A DNA stretch of 13,114 nucleotides from an uncultured Collinsella sp. (lineage in GTDB: Bacteria; Actinomycetota; Coriobacteriia; Coriobacteriales; Coriobacteriaceae). The stretch lies in assembly GCA_938036665.1 (NCBI GenBank), contig CALHWR010000026.1:1-13114 (forward strand), written 5' to 3'. The notes beneath the pieces are model-generated. The model ran no database searches, had not been told where the DNA came from, and was given only the letters and a program-made list of their open reading frames with translations. This document shows, in pieces, positions 1 through 6,909 of the stretch. Every line of letters starts with the position of its first letter. Positions within the stretch are counted from its first letter, which is position 1. The translations under genes were made by a program, and so were the position numbers.

Positions 1-334
1 ACTCCTCACCTGGATCCCAGACGTCGGTGGGAAGGGCATCGTGGGGGCCTTCTTCGAAGGTACCGTAGCTGCGCTCGATGATGCCTTCGCAGGGTTCGAC
101 GGCTGCGTCCGGGCCGAGGAGTTCGGTTGCGACGAGACTTGCCGTGTCCATGGCTCGGCCTAAGGGTGATGAGACCACTTTGTCGGGGACGACGCCGTGA
201 GCCTTGAGCCATGTGGCTGCTGTCTGTGCCTGTTGACGACCCAAATTGGTGAGCGGTGAATCGCAGCGGCCCTGGACGAGCTTTTTGACGTTGAATTCCG
301 TCTGACCGTGGCGGAGTAGATATAGACGCTTCAT
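1..334 (-). CDS. Histidine phosphatase family protein (phosphoglycerate mutase-like), 3' end cut by window edge
   Basis: The first 111 residues of a histidine phosphatase superfamily protein are visible before it runs off the left edge, so about half is probably missing. It starts MKRLYLLRHGQTEFN: the RHG motif at residues 8-10 holds the catalytic His9, with Arg8 in the phosphate pocket. SSPLGRAMDTA near residues 55-65 supplies the second conserved Arg (Arg60), and EGIIERSYGTFEEG near 83-96 contains the family's Glu region (Glu87). Members hydrolyse or transfer phosphate on sugars, nucleotides, cobalamin precursors or proteins; the substrate cannot be told from this half. The ATG at 334 is preceded by an AGGGGAGAG-type SD. 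It lies 39 bases downstream of the cation transporter on the same strand, so co-transcription is likely. Confidence 0.9.
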   Translation of the reverse strand, partial: MKRLYLLRHGQTEFNVKKLVQGRCDSPLTNLGRQQAQTAATWLKAHGVVPDKVVSSPLGRAMDTASLVATELLGPDAAVEPCEGIIERSYGTFEEGPHDALPTDVWDPGEE

Positions 335-373
335 GCTCTCCCCTTCTGTATAACTTGCTTTGCCGGCACAGCC

Positions 374-1528
374 CTACTCGTGGGTATGGCCTACGTAGTC
401 TTCGTCGATCGTGATCTTGGTAATCGACTTGGGATATTCCGATTCGACCCGTTTCGCCAGCGCGCGCTTTAGGTCCTCGGCGCTCATCTGCAGATCCGAG
501 GGTCGCACGCAGTCAAAGATCACGTTGGTGTGCGTAGGACCCGGCACGCAGCGCAGATCGTGAATTGTAAGACGGCTATCGATCTGTTGAGCCATGGCGT
601 TGATGCGCAAACGCATGCTTGCCAGCTTGGGGTCATCGGTCACGATGGGATCGTAATGGAGCGTGACAATCATGCCGTCTTCGTTCCTAAACGCCTGCTC
701 AATATTGTCGAGCGTGTCATGGCTTTCCAGAGGGCTGGCCTCGGCTGCCATCTCGGCGTGAGCGCTTGCGAACTTCCTGCCCGGGCCGTAATCGTGAACC
801 ATCAGATCGTGAACGCCCAAAACGCCGGGATAGCTCATGATCTTGTCTCGAATGTGCTTGACCAGCTTAGGATCGGGCGTCTGGCCCAAAAGCGGGCTCA
901 CCGTATCCTGGATGAGTTCAAAACCGCTCCAGCCAATATAGGCACCAACGGCAAGGCCGACCCAAGCGTCAAGGTTGATGCCCGTCACCTGCGAAACAAT
1001 TGCGCACGCCAGTACGGCGCCCGTGGCAAGAACATCGTTCTTGGAATCCTGCGCGGTCGCATGCAGCGTCTCGGACTCAATGCGATCGCCGAGCTTTTGG
1101 TTGAGGGCCGCCATCCACAGCTTTACGACCATCGACAGCACCAGAACCGCCACCAAGGCAAGCGAAAACTCGACAGGCTCCGGGTTGATAATTCGCTCAA
1201 CCGAGGACTTCACCAGCTCAACGCCAATCAGCAGCACGAGTGCCGCCACGACCAGACCCGAGAGATGCTCGTAGCGACCGTGGCCGTAAGGATGCTCGGG
1301 GTCGGCCGGCTTGCTCGCCAGCTTAAAGCCCAGCACGCTCACGATATTCGAGCTGGCATCGGACAGGTTGTTCATGGCATCCGCCACAATCGAAACCGAT
1401 CCCGAAACCACACCAATGGCACCCTTTGCAGCGCAAAGCGCAACATTGGCGACAATACACACCATGCCCGCTAACGTGCCCACACGCGCACGATCGCCCT
1501 GCGCGCGCCTAACAATCCACTCGACCAT
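374..1528 (-). CDS. Cation diffusion facilitator (CDF) family metal exporter, possibly manganese type
   Basis: A 384-residue CDF transporter, an inner-membrane cation/proton antiporter. Six hydrophobic segments fill about residues 17-210, followed by a cytoplasmic ferredoxin-like regulatory domain (about 219-295) and an extra C-terminal segment (about 300-384, containing VPGPTHTNVIFD) seen in the longer CDF members. Metal-site residues are visible: ADAMNNLSDASSN gives N53xxxD57 in TM2, HPYGHGRYEH follows at 79-88, and QDSKND gives D161xxxD165 in TM5. Zinc exporters usually place a His in this site. Asn/Asp-only pairs are typical of Mn(II)-exporting members, so Mn is a reasonable guess but not proven. 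The codon just before the ATG is an in-frame TAG, so 1528 is the longest possible start; the SD is weak (G-rich). Stop is TAG. No convincing promoter was found in the 77 bases upstream. Confidence 0.92.
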   Translation of the reverse strand: MVEWIVRRAQGDRARVGTLAGMVCIVANVALCAAKGAIGVVSGSVSIVADAMNNLSDASSNIVSVLGFKLASKPADPEHPYGHGRYEHLSGLVVAALVLLIGVELVKSSVERIINPEPVEFSLALVAVLVLSMVVKLWMAALNQKLGDRIESETLHATAQDSKNDVLATGAVLACAIVSQVTGINLDAWVGLAVGAYIGWSGFELIQDTVSPLLGQTPDPKLVKHIRDKIMSYPGVLGVHDLMVHDYGPGRKFASAHAEMAAEASPLESHDTLDNIEQAFRNEDGMIVTLHYDPIVTDDPKLASMRLRINAMAQQIDSRLTIHDLRCVPGPTHTNVIFDCVRPSDLQMSAEDLKRALAKRVESEYPKSITKITIDEDYVGHTHE

Positions 1529-1605
1529 CTACATCCGCCCCCACGGTACTGCCAATATATCTATTGCTCAAACGGATTGTAGTGTAGCCACTTTGTCCTC
1601 CAGAT

Positions 1606-1642
1606 ACAAAAAGGCCGCGACCCACACGAGCCGCGCGGCCTT
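1606..1642 (-). terminator. Rho-independent terminator of the fab/acc/PTS operon
   Basis: On the minus strand a perfect 9-bp stem (AAGGCCGCG pairing with CGCGGCCTT; plus-strand arms 1611-1619 and 1634-1642) encloses a 14-base loop and is followed at once by a T-run (TTTTT in total, plus-strand A-run 1608-1612). It lies 39 bases past the EIIC stop codon, so it should end the long operon and isolate the downstream cation transporter gene. Confidence 0.85.
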
Positions 1643-1649
1643 GGAGCAT

Positions 1650-1672
1650 GACAAAGGAATCGTCCTTTTGTC
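1650..1672. repeat. Small palindrome after the EIIC stop, related to the 2912-2940 element
   Basis: Arms GACAAAGGA and TCCTTTTGTC (one bulged base) around ATCG form a hairpin 8 bases past the EIIC stop, just ahead of the strong terminator. The core (GACAAAGG...CCTTTTGTC) resembles the palindrome at 2912-2940 on the other side of the same gene, so both may belong to one small intergenic repeat family. It could also simply be part of a double terminator. Confidence 0.5.
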
Positions 1673-1680
1673 GCACAGGT

Positions 1681-2895
1681 TTATGCGCTTACTTCAGCAG
1701 CGCTCGCCACTGTTTCGGGCGAATCGGCTTCGTCTTCTGCCGCCCGTCCCTTTGCCGGCACCATGCCAAAGCAGTAGCTCAGCGCCGCAGACACCGCAAA
1801 TGCCACACCGCCGGCAACGCAGCACCACAGCAGGTTCGAAAAACCGCCCGTGGCAAAGCCAATAACCATGAGGACATTCGTCATGCCGATGGTATAGGCC
1901 GTAACGTGGCCCACGGCTGCAACAAGGCCTCCGACGGCGCCGCCAATGGCCATGCACGTCAGGCACCTGCCATATTTAAAGCCGCAACCGTACAGCGCCG
2001 GCTCGCTTACGCCGCCAAGAACACCCGAGATTGAATAGCCCAGCATGAGCGCCTTCTCGTCCTTATCCGCAACGCGGAGCGACGCGCCAAAGGGCATACC
2101 CCAAACGGCGAACGTTGCCATCGTCGCGGCGATCAGGATGCACGAATCCGTTCCCACACTCATAAACTGCGCATAGGCGAGCGATAGGACAACGTTGCTG
2201 ACACCCGCGATCTTAAGAAACTCCCAGCCCGCGGCAAGCCCCATGAGCGTGAGCAGCGACACGATGCCACCGGAATTGCCAAGCATAAACATAAGCTGTC
2301 CCAACAGCATGCCCAGATAGCTGCCCGCCGGCGCCGTAACACACAGCGACGCCGGAACCATAACGAGCATGGTTGCAAACGGTACAAAAGAAAACGCCAC
2401 AGCCTGAGGGATAGTGCGCTTAAAGAAACGCTCCACCTGCCATAGCACGGGCACCGAGATGAGAACCGGAATAACAGTCGTTGTGTAATCGTTGACCGGC
2501 GCGGGAAGCAGACCATACACGAAAGCCATCGCTGCCCCCGTCGTCGATGCGGCATCGACGAGCTTAAGCAGATCGGGCGCAATCAATACGCCGCCCAGCA
2601 TCATGCCCAGCTGCTCCGAGCAACCGAGCTGGCGGGCAGCGGCCCAACCAAGATAGATGGGCAAAAAGTAATAGCCAGCGTTATACAGCCAGCTGTAAAA
2701 CAGGCGATAGATTTCGGAATCGGCAGGCCATAGACCAAGCATGCCTTCGCCCATAATGACGGCAACGGTGCGGAACAGCGCCGCGCAGACAATAAACGGC
2801 AACGCCGACATCATGCTTTTGGACAGATAGTCCACCACGGCCATGGCGTTTGATGAAACCGTCGTTGTAAACGAGGTGTTAGAAACTTGTGACAT
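1681..2895 (-). CDS. PTS transporter EIIC subunit (glucose/beta-glucoside superfamily), stand-alone
   Basis: A 404-residue, very hydrophobic protein resembling the membrane (EIIC) domain of glucoside-type phosphotransferase permeases, which carry a sugar across the inner membrane while EIIB phosphorylates it. Recognisable pieces are GGVLIAPDLL (101-110), a TTTVIPVLISVPVLWQVERFFKRTIP segment (138-163), the GSYLGMLLGQ loop (191-200) and the family hallmark GVSEPALYG (295-303, normally GITEPAIYG). No EIIB or EIIA domain is fused and none is encoded nearby. The segment that normally reads GLHWG is replaced by GLAAGWEF (219-226), so substrate handling may differ. The tail after 380 is acidic and Ala-rich. 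Start choice: ATG at 2895 has AAAGG six bases upstream; an in-frame ATG at 2919 also has an upstream AAGGG and would add eight residues. It is the last gene of the fatty acid operon, 40 bases after accDA. Stop is TAA. Substrate and physiological role are unknown. Confidence 0.85.
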   Translation of the reverse strand: MSQVSNTSFTTTVSSNAMAVVDYLSKSMMSALPFIVCAALFRTVAVIMGEGMLGLWPADSEIYRLFYSWLYNAGYYFLPIYLGWAAARQLGCSEQLGMMLGGVLIAPDLLKLVDAASTTGAAMAFVYGLLPAPVNDYTTTVIPVLISVPVLWQVERFFKRTIPQAVAFSFVPFATMLVMVPASLCVTAPAGSYLGMLLGQLMFMLGNSGGIVSLLTLMGLAAGWEFLKIAGVSNVVLSLAYAQFMSVGTDSCILIAATMATFAVWGMPFGASLRVADKDEKALMLGYSISGVLGGVSEPALYGCGFKYGRCLTCMAIGGAVGGLVAAVGHVTAYTIGMTNVLMVIGFATGGFSNLLWCCVAGGVAFAVSAALSYCFGMVPAKGRAAEDEADSPETVASAAEVSA

Positions 2896-2920
2896 GGAAC
2901 GCCTTTCCCAATGTGACATG
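2888..2920 (-). repeat. Duplicated translation start region of the EIIC gene
   Basis: Read on the minus strand, the unit A-rich SD, short spacer, CC or CGC, then ATGTCACA occurs twice, 24 bases apart and in the same frame (ATG at 2919 and ATG at 2895; plus-strand TGTGACATG at 2888-2896 and 2912-2920). Either copy could initiate EIIC translation, giving products that differ by eight residues. Confidence 0.6.
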
Positions 2921-2940
2921 CGGACTGTCCCTTTGTCACA
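2912..2940. repeat. 29-base imperfect palindrome overlapping the accDA stop codon
   Basis: The outer arms TGTGACA (2912-2918) and TGTCACA (2934-2940) are perfect. The inner part GGAC-T-GTCC also pairs, with three unpaired or wobble positions between, giving a near-symmetrical 29-base element. It covers the last codon and TGA stop of accDA (2936-2938) and the upstream candidate EIIC start. No T-run follows, so it is not a standard terminator. It may be a dispersed intergenic palindrome or an RNA hairpin tuning EIIC translation. Confidence 0.55.
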
Positions 2941-4660
2941 TCGTGCGGTACTGACCGATTGCGCGGTACTTTTCGTAGCGGAGGTTTGTGAGGGTCGCGT
3001 CGTCGAGCTGCCCAAGCGTATCGAAGGCATCAAATGCCGAGGACATGACGACACCGGCGATCTCCTCATGCGACAGGCCCCTATCGTCAACAATGCCGTC
3101 GATGATGCCGAGCGCCAACAGATCGGGGGCCGTGAGCTTAAGCGCCTCAGCGGCCTCATTCGCGCGCTCGGTATCCTTCCACAGGATCGACGCACAGGCC
3201 TCGGGGCTCACGACCGAATAGGCCGAGCTCGAGAGCATCAGGATGCGGTCGGCCACGGACAGCGCCAGCGCGCCACCAGAGCCACCCTCGCCTGTCACAA
3301 CCGAGACAATCGGCGTCTTAAGGCCGCTCATCTCCATGAGATTCTGGGCAATCGCCTCGCCCTGGCCGCGCTCCTCGGCACCGATGCCGCAAAACGCGCC
3401 CGAAGTATCAACCAGGCACAGAACCGGACGGCCAAATTTCTCGGCCTGGCGCATCAGACGACGCGCTTTGCGGTAACCCTCGGGATGCGCCATACCAAAG
3501 TTGCGGCACATACGCTCTTTGGTCGTGGTGCCGCGCTCGATGGCGATGACCGTCACGGGGCGTCCGTCTTTCCAGCCAATGCCAGCCACCACGGCGGCGT
3601 CGTCGCCAAAGTAACGGTCGCCGTGCAGCTCCACAAATCCATCCAGGCCCAGCGAGATCATCTCACCCGCCGTGGCGCGATCTGCCGAGCGGGTCTGCTT
3701 GACAATCTCGAGCGCGGTTTTTGGTGCCGTCGAGCGCTTAAACAAGTGTCCCAGCTTTTTGCCGCGGCGACCCGCATGCACGATCTCATGCGGTGCCCCC
3801 AGGCCGGGCGCGTGCCCTTCGTGCAGCGCCAGCAGCTCGCCTACCGTGAGCGCAATCTCGCCACGCGGAACAACGGCATCGCAAAAGCCGTGCTCCAGCA
3901 AAAACTCGGAGCGCTGGAATCCCTTGGGCAGGCGCTTGTGCATGTTCTGCTCGATCACGCGCGGGCCGGCAAATGCCGTCAGGGCATCGGGCTCGGCCAG
4001 GATAATGTCGCCCTCCATGGCGAAGCTCGCGGTTACGCCTCCGGTCGTAGGATCGGTGAGCACCGTGATATACAGACCGCCCGCCTCGCTGTGGCGCCTA
4101 ACCGCCGCAGAAATCTTGGCCATCTGCATAAGCGATGTCACGCCCTCTTGCATGCGCGCACCGCCCGAAACGGTAAAGCCGACAACTGGCAATCCCAGCT
4201 CGGTCGCACGCTCAAATGTGCGACAGATCTTCTCGCCCACCACGGAGCCCATCGAGCCCATCATAAAGTTGGCATCCATAAAGAAGAGTGCCGTATCGCA
4301 ACCGCGGATTTTGCCCCTGCCGCACACAACGGCATCTCGCTCGACCGAACGCTCGCCCGCGCTCTTAAGCTTGTCGGCATAGCCGGGAAACGAGAGGAAG
4401 TCCTCCGACGCCAGACTGGCATCCCATTCCTCAAACGTGCCCTCGTCAACCGTCATGCGCATGCGCGCGCGACCGCTCGCGCGAAAGTGTTTGCCGCAAC
4501 GAGGGCAGACCTCGAGGTTGTCGTGCAGGCGTGCCTCATCGATCACACGGCGGCACTCTGGGCACTTGATAAACACGTGGCGCGCGGGAAACTCGGCGCA
4601 CGACTCGGTCATCGGCCCCTCGAGGACGTTGACCGTCTTCGCTTTTCTATTCATCAGCAT
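2936..4660 (-). CDS. accDA: Acetyl-CoA carboxylase carboxyltransferase, fused beta (AccD) and alpha (AccA) subunits
   Basis: A 574-residue fusion of the two carboxyltransferase subunits, which transfer CO2 from carboxybiotin on AccB to acetyl-CoA to form malonyl-CoA in the cytoplasm. The AccD half (about 1-285) starts with a four-Cys zinc ribbon (Cys33, Cys36, Cys52, Cys55) and has the crotonase-fold signature SGGARMQEGVTSLMQMAK (165-182). The AccA half (about 310-574) shows LHGDRYFGDDAAVV (345-358), NFGMAHPEGYRKA (387-399), DTSGAFCGIGAEERGQ (418-433) and GEGGSGGALAL (457-467). The two halves are usually separate proteins of about 280-320 residues each; the linker here is only about 25 residues. 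The AccA part lacks the long N-terminal extension of the E. coli subunit. The motif commonly reading DTPGAYPG is DTSGAFCG. The ATG at 4660 has a GGGG SD seven bases upstream and overlaps accC by 14 bases; ATG at 4654 is an alternative. Stop is TGA. Confidence 0.95.
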   Translation of the reverse strand: MLMNRKAKTVNVLEGPMTESCAEFPARHVFIKCPECRRVIDEARLHDNLEVCPRCGKHFRASGRARMRMTVDEGTFEEWDASLASEDFLSFPGYADKLKSAGERSVERDAVVCGRGKIRGCDTALFFMDANFMMGSMGSVVGEKICRTFERATELGLPVVGFTVSGGARMQEGVTSLMQMAKISAAVRRHSEAGGLYITVLTDPTTGGVTASFAMEGDIILAEPDALTAFAGPRVIEQNMHKRLPKGFQRSEFLLEHGFCDAVVPRGEIALTVGELLALHEGHAPGLGAPHEIVHAGRRGKKLGHLFKRSTAPKTALEIVKQTRSADRATAGEMISLGLDGFVELHGDRYFGDDAAVVAGIGWKDGRPVTVIAIERGTTTKERMCRNFGMAHPEGYRKARRLMRQAEKFGRPVLCLVDTSGAFCGIGAEERGQGEAIAQNLMEMSGLKTPIVSVVTGEGGSGGALALSVADRILMLSSSAYSVVSPEACASILWKDTERANEAAEALKLTAPDLLALGIIDGIVDDRGLSHEEIAGVVMSSAFDAFDTLGQLDDATLTNLRYEKYRAIGQYRTM

Positions 4661-5990
4661 AGAGATGCCCCATCAGATCGGTGTGGTACATGCCCGACAA
4701 GAACTCGTCGTTTGCCAGCACGTCGAGCTGAAGCTCGCTGTTTTCGCTCACGCCCTCAATCACGAGCTCGCCCAGGGCCGAGCGCATCTTGCGAATGGCG
4801 CCGTCACGCGTGGGCGCACACACGATGAGCTTGCCGAGCATAGAGTCGTAGTACGGCGGAACTTTCGCTCCGGTAAACATGGCGGAATCCCAGCGCACGC
4901 GCGGACCACCCGGCACACGCAACGCGGTGACCGTTCCACATGACGGTAGAAAGTCCGGCGTTTCGGCATTGATGCGGCACTCCATGGCGTGGTTGCGGAC
5001 CGGTACGTCCTCCTGCTCAAAGGGCAGAGGCTGGCCGGCAGCCACGCGCAGCTGCCACTTAACCAGGTCGGTATCGGTCACAAACTCCGTAACCGGATGC
5101 TCCACCTGCAAGCGCGTGTTCATTTCCATAAAGTAGAAATTGCCGTCATCTGAGTACAAAAACTCGATGGTGCCAGCGCCCTCATAGCCAACGGCACGAG
5201 CCAGGTCGCGCGCGGCCTTGTGCATGCGCGCGCGAATATCATCGCGTCCGTCGAGGCACGGCGCGGGGCTCTCCTCGATCAGCTTTTGGTTGCGGCGCTG
5301 CACCGAGCACTCGCGCTCGCCGAGCGAAAACACATGGCCCTGCTTATCGGCCATAATCTGTACCTCAACGTGATGCGCCGGCGCAACGAGCTTCTCCATG
5401 TAGCACTCGCCGTCGCCAAAAACGGCCTCACCCTCGGCACGCGCCTCGATGAACGCCTTTGCCGCATCTTCCACGCGCTCGACCTTGCGAATACCGCGAC
5501 CGCCGCCGCCCGCGCGCGCCTTGATGAGCACGGGGCAGCCGATGCGCTCGGCCTCGGCCGTTGCTTCCTCGGGGCTTTTGAGCAAATCGCAGCCCGGCAC
5601 GATGGGCACGCCCGCAGCAGCGGCCGTTCGGCGTGCGGCGTCCTTGTCGCCCATGCTGTCGATCACCTCGGCCGAAGGACCGACAAACGCCAGACCGAAC
5701 TTGTCGCAGTCGCGCACGAAGCTCGCCTTCTCGGAAAAGAAGCCATAGCCGGGATGAATTGCCTTAGCTCCCGACTTTACGGCACAGGTGAGCACGGCAT
5801 CGTCGTTGAGGTAGCTCTCGGCAAGACGCGGGCCGCCGATGCAATACGCCTCGTCGGCAAGCTGCACGTGTAGCGCGTCCGCATCGGCCGTGGAATAAAC
5901 GGCGACGGTCTTGATGCCCATATCGCGGCACGCGCGGATAACACGGACCGCGACTTCGCCGCGGTTGGCGATGAGCACTTTGTCGAACAT
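4647..5990 (-). CDS. accC: Acetyl-CoA carboxylase, biotin carboxylase subunit
   Basis: A 447-residue ATP-grasp enzyme, the usual AccC length. It carboxylates the biotin on AccB using ATP and bicarbonate, the first half-reaction of malonyl-CoA synthesis. The N-terminal preATP-grasp domain begins MFDKVLIANRGEVAVRVIRA and includes HPGYGFFSE (79-87). The ATP-grasp part has Lys116, Lys159, the glycine-rich loop GGGGRGI (161-167), HHVEVQI (207-213), Glu276 and the metal/catalytic block FMEMNTRLQVEHPVTE (287-302). ECRINAE (337-343) supplies the conserved Arg near the biotin site. The start at 5990 is set by an AAGGAAGG SD and by the family N-terminus; the open frame continues upstream through fabZ in a wrong frame. 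It begins 10 bases after the fabZ stop and its SD overlaps that stop. Stop is TAG, overlapping the accDA start, which suggests translational coupling and matched subunit output. Confidence 0.97.
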   Translation of the reverse strand: MFDKVLIANRGEVAVRVIRACRDMGIKTVAVYSTADADALHVQLADEAYCIGGPRLAESYLNDDAVLTCAVKSGAKAIHPGYGFFSEKASFVRDCDKFGLAFVGPSAEVIDSMGDKDAARRTAAAAGVPIVPGCDLLKSPEEATAEAERIGCPVLIKARAGGGGRGIRKVERVEDAAKAFIEARAEGEAVFGDGECYMEKLVAPAHHVEVQIMADKQGHVFSLGERECSVQRRNQKLIEESPAPCLDGRDDIRARMHKAARDLARAVGYEGAGTIEFLYSDDGNFYFMEMNTRLQVEHPVTEFVTDTDLVKWQLRVAAGQPLPFEQEDVPVRNHAMECRINAETPDFLPSCGTVTALRVPGGPRVRWDSAMFTGAKVPPYYDSMLGKLIVCAPTRDGAIRKMRSALGELVIEGVSENSELQLDVLANDEFLSGMYHTDLMGHLYADE

Positions 5991-6000
5991 GAAGCCTTCC

Positions 6001-6423
6001 TTAACTTTCGTGCACGAGCGCAAAAGACATATCGGCGCGGCAGCAAACCTCACCGTTGACGCTCGCGGTACCCGTCGCAAAGCGGAACGGCCCGCGCGCA
6101 CGCGTGATGGAGCACACCAGATCCACCGTGTCGCCCGGGCGCACCGGACGCTTAAAGCGCACCTTGTCCAGACTCGTGTAGAACGGCGTCGCGCCGCGCG
6201 CCTCCTCATCGCCCATCAGCAGCACGCAGCAGTTCTGGGCGAGCATCTCGCACTGAATCACGCCGGGGACGACCGGGTTTCCCGGAAAATGCCCCTGCAA
6301 AAAGTACTCGTCGCCTGTAATCGTGATCTTGCCGTGGGCCTTGTCGCCCACCAGCTCGGCTTCGTCGAGCAAAAGCATCGGCTCGCGATGCGGTAACAGC
6401 TTCTTGAGCTCTTCTTTGTTCAT
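6001..6423 (-). CDS. fabZ: 3-hydroxyacyl-ACP dehydratase FabZ
   Basis: A 140-residue hot-dog-fold dehydratase that removes water from 3-hydroxyacyl-ACP to give trans-2-enoyl-ACP. Seen motifs are LLPHREPMLLLDEA near the N-terminus, the active-site block GHFPGNPVVPGVIQCEMLAQ with catalytic His45 and Glu59 (numbered from this ATG), and the FKRPVRPGD strand. Length fits the family (about 140-150). The ATG at 6423 is preceded by AGGTGAT, a close match to the 16S tail, while a GTG at 6432 that would add three residues has no comparable SD. Lacking FabA features, it should not isomerise the double bond, so it does not by itself explain unsaturated fatty acid synthesis. It lies between accB and accC, an order shared with streptococcal fab clusters. 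Stop is TAA. Confidence 0.96.
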   Translation of the reverse strand: MNKEELKKLLPHREPMLLLDEAELVGDKAHGKITITGDEYFLQGHFPGNPVVPGVIQCEMLAQNCCVLLMGDEEARGATPFYTSLDKVRFKRPVRPGDTVDLVCSITRARGPFRFATGTASVNGEVCCRADMSFALVHES

Positions 6424-6427
6424 GGAT

Positions 6428-6434
6428 ATCACCT
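6428..6434 (-). promoter_or_regulatory. Ribosome binding site of fabZ (decides start)
   Basis: AGGTGAT on the minus strand, four bases before the ATG at 6423 and overlapping the accB TAG stop. It favours the ATG over the in-frame GTG at 6432. Confidence 0.7.
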
Positions 6435-6906
6435 ATCCGATCCTCATGAGGCAGCTGCCAAACTCCACGAGGTCGCCGTCGGCCACGCAGATCTCGAGCA
6501 CCTCACCGTCTGCCTCGGCCGTCACCTCGTTGAGAACCTTCATGGCCTCGATGATGCAGAGGGTCTCGCCGGCCTTGACCTTGGAGCCCACGCGCACAAA
6601 TGGCTCGTCGCCCGGCGCAGGGGCAGCATAGAAGACGCCCACCATGGGAGCAGTCACCTCGGTGCCCTTGGGCTCCGGCGCGGCGGCAGGTGTCTGCGTG
6701 GCGGGTTCCGGTGCGGCAGGCGCGACTGTGGGAGCTGCAACTTGAGCGGCCATGGCGCTCGGCATAGGCATGGGCACGGCAACCGGCTGCGCCACACTCG
6801 CGCGCTCGAGTTCGACCGCGGTGCCATCGGGCTCCTCAACGCGTACGCGCGTGAGGCCGCGGTCCTCCATCACATCGGCTATCTCGGCAAGTCTTTTGGA
6901 ATCCAT
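6433..6906 (-). CDS. accB: Acetyl-CoA carboxylase biotin carboxyl carrier protein
   Basis: A 157-residue carrier that shuttles carboxybiotin between AccC and AccDA. The N-terminal segment (1-36) is followed by a flexible Ala/Pro linker (about 37-84) and a biotinyl domain (about 85-157). Biotin would be attached at Lys123 in the motif EAMKVLNEV (120-128). The domain also shows the expected APMVGVFYAAPAPGDEPFV stretch (86-104), containing the protruding-thumb-type insertion of bacterial AccB. The ATG at 6906 has a GAGGAG SD eight bases upstream, overlapping the fabF stop. The ligase that modifies it is encoded by birA at the other end of this cluster. Stop is TAG. Confidence 0.96.
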   Translation of the reverse strand: MDSKRLAEIADVMEDRGLTRVRVEEPDGTAVELERASVAQPVAVPMPMPSAMAAQVAAPTVAPAAPEPATQTPAAAPEPKGTEVTAPMVGVFYAAPAPGDEPFVRVGSKVKAGETLCIIEAMKVLNEVTAEADGEVLEICVADGDLVEFGSCLMRIG

Positions 6907-6909
6907 GCT

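Noticed and set aside
530..1474. Plus-strand open frame opposite the cation transporter
   Set aside because: No domain or coding signal; the minus strand encodes a clear CDF protein.
2896..3195. 100-codon upstream extension of the EIIC frame
   Set aside because: It overlaps the accDA coding sequence in another frame, is Arg/Ser-rich and lacks membrane character; good start sites exist at 2895 and 2919.
2843..4828. Long plus-strand open frame (661 codons) opposite accDA
   Set aside because: It is a mirror of the GC-rich codon usage of accDA: the translation is low-complexity Arg/Ala/His-rich with no family motif, and the opposite strand encodes an unmistakable enzyme.
5991..6209. N-terminal extension of accC
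   Set aside because: It overlaps fabZ and is Arg-rich; the AccC family start MFDKVLIANRG with a strong SD is at 5990.
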